A DNA stretch of 64,000 nucleotides, taken from Kazachstania africana CBS 2517. Taxonomy: Eukaryota > Ascomycota > Saccharomycetes > Saccharomycetales > Saccharomycetaceae. The notes below the pieces were generated by a model. The model was given only the letters and a program-made list of their open reading frames with translations. It was not told the origin of the DNA and ran no database searches. The stretch covers positions 1 through 64,000 of the forward strand of contig NC_018940.1 in NCBI RefSeq assembly GCF_000304475.1, read 5' to 3'. Shown piece by piece: positions 42,494 to 51,989 of this stretch. Each line of letters starts with the position of its first letter. The first letter of the stretch is position 1. The position numbers and the translations under genes are program-made.

Positions 42494-45250
42494 TTATCCT
42501 TTTGAGGACTGGTCGTCTGCCTGCTCAGTAACAACTTCTTGCTCTACTGCCTTAATATCTTGATCCTTTTCGCTTGGCGAATGAGACTCCTTTACAGCAT
42601 CACTGTGTTGGTCTTCTGATACCAAACTCTCAGAAGGTTGTTCAGTGGCAGTAGTATTTTCCACACTTTGAGTGGCTGTATTAGACGTGTAATTTTCATC
42701 GACGGAGTCCCTCAGTTGATGATTTGGTGAGTAACCGTTGTTCACTAACTTTTGTTCAACAGAAGGGCTATGCTTAACGTTAGGACTTTCAACGTACATG
42801 GGACTTCCGTCATTATTCTTAGGGGATGTATGAAAGCTACCCCCGGTGCTTTGTGACCGAATACTTCCCATACTTTGTACGATTGTTGGTGACATGTTAC
42901 TGACTTGATTCAACAACTGTTGGGATCCACCATTTGCAAAAAGGTTCTGTTGAGACATTGATCTAAAATCTGCGTTAGAAGATTGCGAAGGTAACTGAGG
43001 TTTAGGAGGAGCCTCATCATTTAACAAACCTGGTATCTGTGCTAGCAGTAAATGAATATTGTTTAAAGCGTTCTGAAATTTATCAAAAGTCTTGGAGCCT
43101 ATCCTTAATACCCATATATAATTACGAGTCAAATTTTTGTAATAATCTGCCTCTTCTTTATTAGGTGATGTGACATACAAGAGTGCGGCAAATGTACCTA
43201 TTGACATTATGTTTCCGGAGGCATTCGAATACCAAAAAGCAAAGATATGTTCATTTTTAAGCTCTTTTAAAAATTCAATAGATGCAATCAATCTTGTCTT
43301 CGCAGCTGCTCGACAAACAGAATACAGCTCATTTGGTGAATCGGTTTTCAACGTAGAAATAATTTTTCTATGCAATGCAATCTCCGCAGCAAAATAACTC
43401 AGGTTTAATGCTGCGTTTGAATTGAATTTTTTTGATTTGAAGTTATTCATGGATAATTGCTTTGGTAAAGAGTGGTACCATTCCCTCAGCTTTAATTGCA
43501 AAGGTTTTGCTTGCTTGAGAACGTTTTCGATTGTATTATTGACGTGCATTGCACCCTGTGTGTAGAAAGTGTCCATTATCTCGCCAATTATTATACTTAA
43601 GGAGACCTTTTGTTGGAACAAAAGTGTGGCATTATGATAATCTTCATTGTTTAAGTTCATATCAATTAACATATTACCTGCTGTGTTATCTGTACTTGAA
43701 ATAGCCGGCGAACTTACAGGGAACTCGTCCTGTTTGAGAAGACTAATAAGCCAATTCCTACCTAAGATTAAATACGATATTCTTCCTTCAATCAACGAAG
43801 TCCATTTATCTTGAGAAAACACAGCCCATGCCAGCCTTTTCCGAAGGTCTTTCTCCCATTTTGGTAGCTTCCAATCATCACAATTGATCCCCAAGCCTAA
43901 TTCTTCGGCTAGTGCAACCAAATTCGATGATAGCAACCAATTATTGGTCCTTTCGCCTCGCGTTAATAAAATTAATAAACCAGACTGTATCAGACTTAAT
44001 TTTGGGTTTTCAATCATTTCAAAATAGGATCTATAAGCGATAGAATTTAGTTGTTCGACTATTTTTGCATCCGGTTTTGGAAATCCAATTAATTGTGGGT
44101 GAAAGTCCCACCATTGTAGTGACAAAGAGTATATTGACGAAAGTAAAGGTACCGGCAACTCCCTATATGACCGTGAATATTTCTCCAAAAATACACGTTC
44201 ATGTAAAATAGGGAAGTATGGATGTACTAACTTGAAAAAAATGTCAATTAACGTCTTACCATTTGGATAAATCAACCTTTCAACATAATCAATTTCTCGA
44301 TAATCCTTTGCCATGGTCTCATTGGATACATAATCATCACGTAGAAGAAATTGGACGTCAGAGGAGACCTTCCGCAATGACAGATTTTTAGAGATCTTGA
44401 TTTGGTCAATATTATCCAATTTGACCTTATTGATTATATTTATATCATAAATGGAAGTTAATCCAACGTAGAAAGATGATCTAGGATGCTGCACCGGCAT
44501 AGACTTTTGGGCGTGTAGAAAACTACTGGTGCCATTAATTGCAGAGGGTATAGCACCTGGAGATTGATTGTGAGTTTGTTGATACATGTACGGTGTAGTA
44601 GAACTGGTAAGGTTGGAACCCACAGGAGAAGTAGCCTGTTCGTATGAAATCTGACTAGTAGCAGGAGTAGAGGCAGAACTATTCAATGACTGTAAAAAAT
44701 TTGTATAATACCGTGAAGTAACTTTGGAAGTATTAGTCTCTGATTTCGTCTTTTTCAGCTGTTTCTCGTTGTTAATAGCGTTTTTATCCATTGAATTATC
44801 TCCTATAAGACGTTTACGAATTGGTGAGAAAATGCATTTAATTTTGAGGGTTTCACATTCCAAACAGCTACCTAAATCTGGCACAAACACACATTTAACC
44901 TTGTTTCTGGCACATGAGTTGCACGATTTACCATCTAAAGAGATTTTATGGTTGCTCTTTTTTCCATTATCAGTATAACTTTCATCATCTGTGAAAAGAG
45001 ATGCAGCGGATGCAGTGTGGTTTGACGCCGGATTAGATTTCTCCAAAACTGTCTGGTATTGTTGCAGCAGCAAATCTAGGTTATCCTTTTCATTATTAGT
45101 GCGTACACTATCGTCATAAGGTAGATTCTGGAGCAGATTTGTAAAATTTAATAATTCATTATGGTTTTCTGGCTCACCAACACTTGGCTTATTCTGACTT
45201 GCGGGACTGGAGCCCTTATCTTCCGGTGGTGATTTGTTCATGCTTGACAT
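42494..45250 (-). CDS. DAL81: Zn2Cys6 transcription factor Dal81 (Uga35)
   Basis: 918 residues. The zinc cluster is C110-x2-C-x6-C-x8-C-x2-C-x6-C139 (starting CNSCARNKVKC), followed by basic KKTK and a Ser/Gln/Asn-rich linker. A fungal-specific transcription-factor middle-homology region spans about 320-620, with the typical block LAEELGLGINCDDWKLPKWE. The C-terminal third is Ser/Gln-rich. Dal81 works with Dal82, Uga3 and Stp1/Stp2 to switch on allantoin, urea, GABA and amino-acid permease genes. Alternatives are Put3 and other Zn2Cys6 factors, but both the middle region and the gene order (next to INA22) favour DAL81 (YIR023W, 970 residues). Confidence 0.88.
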   Translation of the reverse strand: MSSMNKSPPEDKGSSPASQNKPSVGEPENHNELLNFTNLLQNLPYDDSVRTNNEKDNLDLLLQQYQTVLEKSNPASNHTASAASLFTDDESYTDNGKKSNHKISLDGKSCNSCARNKVKCVFVPDLGSCLECETLKIKCIFSPIRKRLIGDNSMDKNAINNEKQLKKTKSETNTSKVTSRYYTNFLQSLNSSASTPATSQISYEQATSPVGSNLTSSTTPYMYQQTHNQSPGAIPSAINGTSSFLHAQKSMPVQHPRSSFYVGLTSIYDINIINKVKLDNIDQIKISKNLSLRKVSSDVQFLLRDDYVSNETMAKDYREIDYVERLIYPNGKTLIDIFFKLVHPYFPILHERVFLEKYSRSYRELPVPLLSSIYSLSLQWWDFHPQLIGFPKPDAKIVEQLNSIAYRSYFEMIENPKLSLIQSGLLILLTRGERTNNWLLSSNLVALAEELGLGINCDDWKLPKWEKDLRKRLAWAVFSQDKWTSLIEGRISYLILGRNWLISLLKQDEFPVSSPAISSTDNTAGNMLIDMNLNNEDYHNATLLFQQKVSLSIIIGEIMDTFYTQGAMHVNNTIENVLKQAKPLQLKLREWYHSLPKQLSMNNFKSKKFNSNAALNLSYFAAEIALHRKIISTLKTDSPNELYSVCRAAAKTRLIASIEFLKELKNEHIFAFWYSNASGNIMSIGTFAALLYVTSPNKEEADYYKNLTRNYIWVLRIGSKTFDKFQNALNNIHLLLAQIPGLLNDEAPPKPQLPSQSSNADFRSMSQQNLFANGGSQQLLNQVSNMSPTIVQSMGSIRSQSTGGSFHTSPKNNDGSPMYVESPNVKHSPSVEQKLVNNGYSPNHQLRDSVDENYTSNTATQSVENTTATEQPSESLVSEDQHSDAVKESHSPSEKDQDIKAVEQEVVTEQADDQSSKG

Positions 45251-46127
45251 TGTAACTGGGAAGGACAGTTCGTAAAAGTATGGAGATCAAACAATATAAA
45301 CTTTTCAATATTAACCTGCGAGACACATTGCAATATAATTCCGTTTTCTGTTTGCAATTTCTTTATATACGCGGAATATCGTTAATTTTGAAAAATTGTG
45401 TAATTTCATCAATTAAGAGTGACACTAACGACTAGGACAACCATCTAACTATAAGTTATATGGCCTGGCTGTTCTTACCACCGAATTTAGAATGATCGAT
45501 TACGGCGCTAAATGAGTTGCTTGGCCCGTTTTACTGCGGGTCTTTTAGCAGAAGAGCTTTTCACAGTTTTGCCGACAGTGTAGAGTGAGTTATGATCTGA
45601 CATCTTCCTAAGTAGCCATGTGGTGAGAGGTACGACAGCGCTTGTAAGGTTGATAGACCTGATGCTAAGCACGGTGTTGGATAGAGGAGGCTATTTTGGT
45701 GTTCAATGAAATAAATTCCGGAGTTCCCACTCACCTCATTCCCATCATCCGTCATGTACTATTAAGCAGATGCAAATTCTAGCTACTGAGGTATTACTAC
45801 CTAAGGGGCTGCCTGACTGTTTGGCAATGCCTCGTTGCATATCTTCCCTCTTCTATCCGAACTCTGAGACTTTCCTTGCAGAAAAGGGACCATTTAAAGC
45901 CATCACGAAGTACCACCGCTATCAATAACCCCATACCATTCATGACTACCTGGTGGCCATCGATAACAGATGAATTGGCCTATTTATTGAGTATTCGCTT
46001 TGGAAATGGAATGCCGGGTAAGAAGCGGAGGCCTTCTTTTTCCGTTCAGATATTTCCAAGCATTTTGGAAAGCTCTGTGGGAATTACTGGTTAATTTCAC
46101 GATGAGATGACAGATAGTTGAGGGAGT
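45251..46127. other. Divergent DAL81-PRP40 region, relatively GC-rich
   Basis: Nearly 0.9 kb. The part 45500-46080 is visibly richer in G and C than neighbouring intergenic DNA and has no ATG-started gene: the frames 45561-45755 (-) and 45876-46094 (+) are short and unrecognised. A structured RNA could explain this, but I could not match RNase P, RNase MRP, SRP, U1-U6 or telomerase RNA, nor place clear snoRNA boxes. GATGAGATGA (46101-46110), close to a PAC core, lies just before the PRP40 ATG. Confidence 0.4.
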
Positions 46128-47798
46128 ATGGGCGATTGGAAGGCGGCTAAGGACCCCAAGGGTAGAATATATTACTATAATACCGTTACAAAAAAGTCGA
46201 CATGGGAGAAGCCCAAGAATTTTGCTGAACCAGATCAGCCAAGTGCTAATGACTGGAAGACGGGTAAGACTAAAGATGGGAAGACATACTATTATAACGT
46301 TAAGACCAGGGAATCTAGGTGGACTTTACCCCCTGAAATGAAACAGGAGGAAAAGGAGGAAGCAAGACCCAACAAAGATTCAGAAAAAATCGTGGAAAAT
46401 TTGACATCATCGAATGATAAATATAAAAATGATTCCAAGATATTGAATGTAGCCTCTTTACCTAAAGAGCAAGCGGAACCGATTTTCATGCAGATGCTAA
46501 AGGATAACCAGGTAGATTCCACATGGTCTTTTAATCGAATCATCTCTGAATTGAGCACTACCGATGCGAGGTATTGGTGTGTTGACGACGATCCGGTGTG
46601 GAAACAACAAGTATTTGAGAAATATTTAAGTAATAGAACAGAGGACCAGTTGCTCAAAGAACATTCGGAAACAAATAAATTCAAACAGGCTTTTGATAAG
46701 TTATTAGCTTCCAATGTACAAAGCGGTAAACTGACCGAGTATACGACATGGAGTTCGTTCAAGAAAATTATCCTAGATGAACCAATATACAAGCATTCTG
46801 TTATCGATGAAGGGATCAAACGCAAGGCGTTTGAAAACTTCACAAATAATCTAAGGAATCAGAGGCAGGCAGAGCGTGATAATCTGAAAAAACAAGCTCT
46901 TGAAGAATTTAGAATTTACTTAAAGAGTATTCTATTCAATGGTGGTAGTGAACTGAAAATGATATCTTGGCATAATCTTTTAAATAATTATTTGTTTGAA
47001 AAAAATAAGAGATTTATGGCAAATCCAAATTTTAAAATTTTAACACATGAGGATACTCTCATTGAATATTTGAAGCTTTTAAGTGATTTTGAAAACGACA
47101 AATTGAAGATAAAATTATCAGAGTTGAATGAAAAAAATTATACAACCGATAGAATAGCTCGTGACAAATATAAAAAGTTACTCTCAGGATTATCAATTAA
47201 AGCAAATACCAAATGGTCAGAAGTTTATGATCAAATCAAAAACGACCCTATCTTTTTTAATATGCTTGGTAGAAATGGCTCCAATGCTGTAGATTTGTTT
47301 TTAGATATTGTGGAAGAACAAAAAATTATTCTCTCTGCAAAGAGATCTATTGCACAACAAATCTTGATCACAAACAATTTTGAATGGTCAATTGATAATG
47401 AATCGGATGATGCAAATAAGATACGACAAATCCTACTTAACAACGTGGAGAAAAATGAGTATGAAAAGGAAGATATCGAATTGTTAATTATTGAACTAGT
47501 AAAAGTACGAAATGCCAAGAAACAAGAACAAGTAGCTCTTGCGAGACAGAATTTGGAACAGAAAAAATACTATTTAACCCAATCTTTACAAAGATATTAT
47601 AGAGGACTTAACAGGAAACTGATTGAAGATTGGGAAGAAGCCAAGGAGCAACTAAAAGATGTGATTTCTGAGTATAATGAGCTGGAGGAAGATGTCTTGA
47701 AAGATACTTATGCTAAGTTTATCAGCAATTTTGATAAGCAAGGAACCGTTCAGTCGAAGAAAAGACCTTTAGCACCAACTGTAGAACTTGATTATTGA
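46128..47798 (+). CDS. PRP40: U1 snRNP-associated splicing factor Prp40
   Basis: 556 residues (S. cerevisiae 583). Two WW domains lie at about 3-31 and 42-72, each with the paired Trp and the YYYN core. They are followed by a lysine-rich linker and a series of FF domains from about 110 to 510, with typical F..LL and W..F blocks such as KFKQAFDKLL. Prp40 is a U1 snRNP component that bridges the 5' splice site and the branch-point proteins in the commitment complex and also binds the RNA polymerase II tail. Convergent with CCE1 over 72 bp, as in S. cerevisiae (YKL012W-YKL011C). Confidence 0.95.
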   Translation: MGDWKAAKDPKGRIYYYNTVTKKSTWEKPKNFAEPDQPSANDWKTGKTKDGKTYYYNVKTRESRWTLPPEMKQEEKEEARPNKDSEKIVENLTSSNDKYKNDSKILNVASLPKEQAEPIFMQMLKDNQVDSTWSFNRIISELSTTDARYWCVDDDPVWKQQVFEKYLSNRTEDQLLKEHSETNKFKQAFDKLLASNVQSGKLTEYTTWSSFKKIILDEPIYKHSVIDEGIKRKAFENFTNNLRNQRQAERDNLKKQALEEFRIYLKSILFNGGSELKMISWHNLLNNYLFEKNKRFMANPNFKILTHEDTLIEYLKLLSDFENDKLKIKLSELNEKNYTTDRIARDKYKKLLSGLSIKANTKWSEVYDQIKNDPIFFNMLGRNGSNAVDLFLDIVEEQKIILSAKRSIAQQILITNNFEWSIDNESDDANKIRQILLNNVEKNEYEKEDIELLIIELVKVRNAKKQEQVALARQNLEQKKYYLTQSLQRYYRGLNRKLIEDWEEAKEQLKDVISEYNELEEDVLKDTYAKFISNFDKQGTVQSKKRPLAPTVELDY

Positions 47799-47870
47799 AT
47801 TATCCTTCAATATATATATAATACAGGGCCCAATGTTATTTACATGCTTATATTCTATGTAATGACAGAA

Positions 47871-49052
47871 TTAATTCAACGTCTTCAACCTACATGAATT
47901 ATTCTTTTGGAAAGTTTCAAAACGTGCTTTACTTTCTTTAACATAGTTATTGAATCTTTTCAATAATCCTTCTTCATAGCGTCCTCCAGAGCTTGTGACT
48001 ATACTAATCAACTCGACATAAGCACGGAACCAGTACGACCAACTCAATCCTTCTAAAAACACACTAGACAAGTCGACGTCTGTCAACTTTGTATCCTGTA
48101 AATCTAGCATGTCTCTAATTCTCCAATCAGGGGTAAGTGGTATAGTATTTTGTAGACGGAAGTCCCAATCAGGTGAAATATTGATTGAATAATCTTGAAA
48201 TTTCGGATCTAAACAATTTTCAAGAATTCTTCTTGTAGTTTCCACCATAATTGTGCTTTGAACTTTACCAGAATAGACTCTTAATTTTGCTTCCTCTGAT
48301 CCTGTACCAAAAGAATCACGTAAAGAGGCTCTAATTGGGGTGTAAACTGACCACATCTTGGGAATAGCCCTTGCATCTGAGATAGTTACGATTTCATTAA
48401 TGTCGTCATTAACTAGATCCTTTGTTGAATTTTGAAAGGATGAGAAAAGTAAATGTTCATAAACATTTAATGTGATGGCATACTCTAACAATTGAGATCT
48501 CTGCTGAAACTGTTCAGCGTTAGCAATTCTAAATTTCTGTCTAGGTCGTTGTAAGACATAAAAATCAGATTTATACATCTTTTGAAAGTAGTCTGAAATT
48601 TTATTCATAGAATGGAAAGTATCGGTTGGATGTAGTGATATCTTGGTACGATTTTCTCTCAAAAACTGTGGATCCTTCAGGGAAATATGGCCCCAGTCTT
48701 CTAACAGAGGTACTGCATTTGCAGGTACTGTATCAAAGCCAGTGAAATCACATCTAAACTTCGAGTAAGTGAAATGTGACAACCCAAGCTGTATAGCCAG
48801 GATTGTAACTCCACCATTTTGCACACTAAGCTTCCTCAATGTATCCAGTTTCTTGCATTGGTTAAATATCGTAGTTCGTACATCGCTTTTCGAATAAGAT
48901 GCGCAATCAAAGGGATGTGGACTGCTAGCAGTCCCCGGTAGGTAAGCACCTAGGAACAGTGACAGTTTCTTTAAAGTCTTAGTGTTGGTCTTCCTGCAAT
49001 ACGAGTCCAAAGCATTGAGGGCACTCCTCGTATGAAACATGTCCTTCACCAT
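47871..49052 (-). CDS. CCE1: Mitochondrial Holliday-junction resolvase Cce1, catalytic residues missing
   Basis: The frame extends to 49235 but without ATG (a GTG is its first codon); the first ATG is at 49052, giving 393 residues with a plausible mitochondrial presequence (MFHTRSALNALDSYCRK at 49037). Sequence and position identify it as Cce1 (YKL011C, 353 residues): aligned blocks are the SAP-like start KTLKKLSLFLGAYL, QCKKLDTLRKL, and the final helix DLSSVFLEGLSWSYWF. Cce1 resolves four-way junctions in mitochondrial DNA. Odd here: the first catalytic Asp (S. cerevisiae ILSMDAGVSNF) is Gln (ILAIQLGLSHF), the ERQR Glu is not acidic (VLQRPR), and of the D-D-D-L-A-D motif only D-V-D-L-S-S remains. 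It is probably binding-competent but not a nuclease, or decaying. Confidence 0.85.
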   Translation of the reverse strand: MVKDMFHTRSALNALDSYCRKTNTKTLKKLSLFLGAYLPGTASSPHPFDCASYSKSDVRTTIFNQCKKLDTLRKLSVQNGGVTILAIQLGLSHFTYSKFRCDFTGFDTVPANAVPLLEDWGHISLKDPQFLRENRTKISLHPTDTFHSMNKISDYFQKMYKSDFYVLQRPRQKFRIANAEQFQQRSQLLEYAITLNVYEHLLFSSFQNSTKDLVNDDINEIVTISDARAIPKMWSVYTPIRASLRDSFGTGSEEAKLRVYSGKVQSTIMVETTRRILENCLDPKFQDYSINISPDWDFRLQNTIPLTPDWRIRDMLDLQDTKLTDVDLSSVFLEGLSWSYWFRAYVELISIVTSSGGRYEEGLLKRFNNYVKESKARFETFQKNNSCRLKTLN

Positions 49053-49551
49053 TGAACACTCCACTAGCGCCTCGTAATGAGACTCTCCCAGGACTAACAG
49101 ATCCCATCTACTTCTAATAAAGTAGTGCTCGATAGTTGTATCTGTAGTACACCCATACACCACCACAATTTTCTGACAAGTATGATATACCTTCTTCACC
49201 TTGATGCCCGAATCAATCCCAGAGCATCTAAACACGCATACAGGTAGTCATTGAGCAATAATACGTTGGAATAACCATCAAACTCTTGTCTCCCACTATT
49301 TGAAGCACATCGTTACCCTCTTCGGGCATCAACATCACGTAATTCCAAATTTTTTGACATACCCGCAATGCAAAGAGAAAAACTTCAATGAGGCAATTTG
49401 TAATAATATGATTTATTGAGAAGTGATATAGAAAACACTGGCCTAAGTCATTAGCATAATATTTGAGCTGGTTTTCTATTAAAAAAACGGTTACAGATTT
49501 TGTTATACTACTTACAAATTGGTTTCCGCATTGGAAGATACTGTATCAGTT

Positions 49552-50874
49552 ATGCCAGAAGCAAAAAGTGCACAGAATAGTATTCTCAACAATACCACCG
49601 CATCAAATGCGAAAGAACCCTTTGTAATATCAAATGAAGTGAAGGAAAGAAACAAACTAAGGAATATCATTACTACGCAGACGGATTCCAATACCAGTTC
49701 TACACAGTTGTCACCACCATCAGCGATGACCCCATCTGTTTCATTTTGTATAAATAAGAATGAAGCAATTTCTCATCACAGACATTCAATCTCCACAGTA
49801 CCAAAAAAGTCAAAAGAATCTAGTCCTCCGGTCTCTCCAGAGACAGAACTGGAAGAGAAGAATTGTACCGTTCATATGCCAGGTGATTTCGTTTATTTGA
49901 ATAAAAAGAAGGAAGCGTCTCCACAGTTAAATGAAGATTCGACTAATAAAGTCATTTTCAAGAAAAAAAATATTATAGCAGAACCTATGATCCCATTCAC
50001 GGAATTTTTCGAACAACAGGATGATAAGAAATTTCATATTCTATTGGGTGCAACTGGATCTGTAGCTACTATAAAGATACCATTAATAATTGATAAATTG
50101 TTCAAAATATATTCTCCAGAAAAGATATCCATACAGCTGATAGTCACAAAACCTGCCGAACATTTCCTAAATGGATTAAAGATATCGTCAAAAGTAAAAA
50201 TTTGGAGAGAGGAAGATTCAATATCAGATTGTAATGGCGAATTAATGTTATTCCATGAATTGAAAAGATGGGCAGATATCTTTTTAATTGCACCTTTATC
50301 TGCAAACACATTGGCCAAATTGGCTAATGGTATCTGTAACAATTTATTAACATCTGTAATCAGAGACTGGAATGACTATTCGCCAATTTTAGTGGCTCCT
50401 GCAATGAATACATTCATGTACATCAATCCAATGACAAGGAAACATTTGAATATTCTTAAAGAAAATTTCCCATTCATAGAAATTTTAAAACCAGTAGAGA
50501 AAGTACTTATCTGTGGTGATATTGGTATGGGTGGCATGAGGGAATGGAGTGATATCGTAGAAATACTGAGATACAAGATCAAAGAAATACATAAACTACG
50601 CAATGAAATGACTACAGACAATGAAGATAAAGAAGATGCAAAGGAGAAGAAAATGCTAGAAAACGAGGAAGAAGACGATGACGGAGATGAAGATGACGAT
50701 GAAGATGACGATGAAGATGACGATGAAGATGATGAAGACGAAGATGATGAAGAAGAAGAAGATGATGATGATGACGATGAAAAAGATGATGGGGACGAAA
50801 CTGACCCTTCATCTAATAGCATATCTGACTCGGACGATAATGAAGACGAAGACATCGAACAGAAACCACATTAA
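49552..50874 (+). CDS. SIS2: Hal3/Sis2-Vhs3 family protein (PPCDC-like, Ppz1 inhibitor type)
   Basis: I start at the ATG at 49552; the longer frame begins with TTG at 49519. 440 residues: a Ser/Thr-rich N terminus (about 1-160), a flavoprotein-type PPCDC domain (about 165-360) and a highly acidic Asp/Glu tail. In the domain the His of FHELKRWADIFLIAPLSANT, the Asn of PAMNTF and a Cys in KVLICGDIGMGGM are all present. In S. cerevisiae Sis2 and Vhs3 supply the His, and Cab3 the Cys, of a mixed PPCDC trimer for coenzyme A synthesis; Sis2 and Vhs3 also inhibit phosphatase Ppz1. Overall layout with the acidic tail fits Sis2/Vhs3; CAB3 is the alternative and I cannot separate them fully. The neighbours CCE1 and TIM10 give no synteny help. 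Confidence 0.75.
   Translation: MPEAKSAQNSILNNTTASNAKEPFVISNEVKERNKLRNIITTQTDSNTSSTQLSPPSAMTPSVSFCINKNEAISHHRHSISTVPKKSKESSPPVSPETELEEKNCTVHMPGDFVYLNKKKEASPQLNEDSTNKVIFKKKNIIAEPMIPFTEFFEQQDDKKFHILLGATGSVATIKIPLIIDKLFKIYSPEKISIQLIVTKPAEHFLNGLKISSKVKIWREEDSISDCNGELMLFHELKRWADIFLIAPLSANTLAKLANGICNNLLTSVIRDWNDYSPILVAPAMNTFMYINPMTRKHLNILKENFPFIEILKPVEKVLICGDIGMGGMREWSDIVEILRYKIKEIHKLRNEMTTDNEDKEDAKEKKMLENEEEDDDGDEDDDEDDDEDDDEDDEDEDDEEEEDDDDDDEKDDGDETDPSSNSISDSDDNEDEDIEQKPH
50667..50800 (+). repeat. Imperfect GAT/GAC/GAA trinucleotide tract encoding the acidic tail
   Basis: A run of Asp and Glu codons, mostly GAT, GAC, GAA and GAG, encodes almost only acidic residues. Such tracts vary in length between strains. 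The opposite strand gives a long poly-Ser frame that is only a shadow. Confidence 0.8.
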
Positions 50875-51133
50875 CCGCATTCAAAATATACTCATATATA
50901 ACATGTATATTGTTCATGTAACACTATAATGCAACACATCGAACTTGCTACCCCCAGAAAGGCCAGAGAGTATGTTACAAGTTAATGATTTTATCTGGAA
51001 TCTTCATGCGATGTATGGGTGTGTTGAACTTGCCCAATCATTGAGAAAAATCGAACTTTACAAAAGAGCAAAAGAATTTTCCTTTTGGACGTTCACAAAT
51101 TAGCACTGACTGAGTTCGATAAGAGTTATAGAT

Positions 51134-51421
51134 ATGTCATTTTTTGGATTAGGTGGTGCATCACAACCTCAATTGACCTCTGAGCAAAAAGTCAAGGCTG
51201 CAGAGACAGAACTTGACCTGGTAACAGATATGTTCAATAAGCTCGTTGATAATTGCCACAAGAAATGTATTAGTACATCATACACAGACGGTACTTTGAC
51301 GACCGGCGAATCCACATGTTTGGATAGATGTGTGGCCAAGTACTTCGAAACAAACGTCAAGATAGGTGAGAATATGCAGAAGATGGGCCAAAATTTCTCA
51401 AGTGCTGGTAAACTACCATAA
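51134..51421 (+). CDS. TIM10: Small Tim chaperone Tim10
   Basis: 95 residues with the twin CX3C motif of small Tim proteins: C41-HKK-C45 and C62-LDR-C66. It aligns along its length with S. cerevisiae Tim10 (93 residues). With Tim9 it forms the hexameric chaperone of the intermembrane space that carries membrane proteins to the TIM22 complex. It is imported and oxidised by Mia40. It lies next to GPA1 and in the same orientation, exactly as in S. cerevisiae (YHR005C-A and YHR005C). Confidence 0.95.
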   Translation: MSFFGLGGASQPQLTSEQKVKAAETELDLVTDMFNKLVDNCHKKCISTSYTDGTLTTGESTCLDRCVAKYFETNVKIGENMQKMGQNFSSAGKLP

Positions 51422-51834
51422 TACGAAAAAAAAACTTACCAGAACCCTCCCATCGCCACTTCCATTGTTTGTTTGCTCCCATTAAATATTCCTGTATATA
51501 TTATCTATGCAAATAAAAATAATAAATGAAGTAGTTTTAGTTTCACATAGTACAGGTCATATTTGTATGCGATATCGTAATTTAGCACACTTTCTCAGGC
51601 AAAAATCATGTACGAAAAGATCGGGGAATCTCTCACAACTTCTCTCGAGGTGGGCACGATACAATTTCTATGGATTTTCCGTTTGACGATTTGAGGCATG
51701 CATCAAAGTTTCAAAACTAGAATTTTGAATGGTAAAATCTGTGTTTTCGCTACGGGGATTTCTCAAGCGTGTAATTTTTTACATCAGATTTTGAGTGCAA
51801 CAGTAATTAAGAAAGAAAGTGCAGTAAGCTTCGA

Positions 51835-51841
51835 TGTTTCA
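51835..51841. promoter_or_regulatory. Pheromone response element upstream of GPA1
   Basis: TGTTTCA, the reverse complement of the Ste12 site TGAAACA, lies 149 bp before the GPA1 ATG. A weaker GTTTCAA lies at 51708-51714. GPA1 is pheromone-induced in S. cerevisiae, so the position fits. Confidence 0.55.
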
Positions 51842-51989
51842 CATTTCCTGGAAAATATTTTCCAAACGATTATTTATCTTTCGAGATCATTTAAAAGCCC
51901 AATTAAATGCTGGAAAAGAAGCAAGGTGGATTAGTAGAGCATCACAGTGTGTCATTTTCACATAAAGAGCAAATTTTACCACAGATATA

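Noticed and set aside
50376..50855. Long minus-strand poly-serine ORF
   Set aside because: It is the antisense of the GAT/GAC/GAA tract that encodes the acidic tail of the Hal3-family gene.
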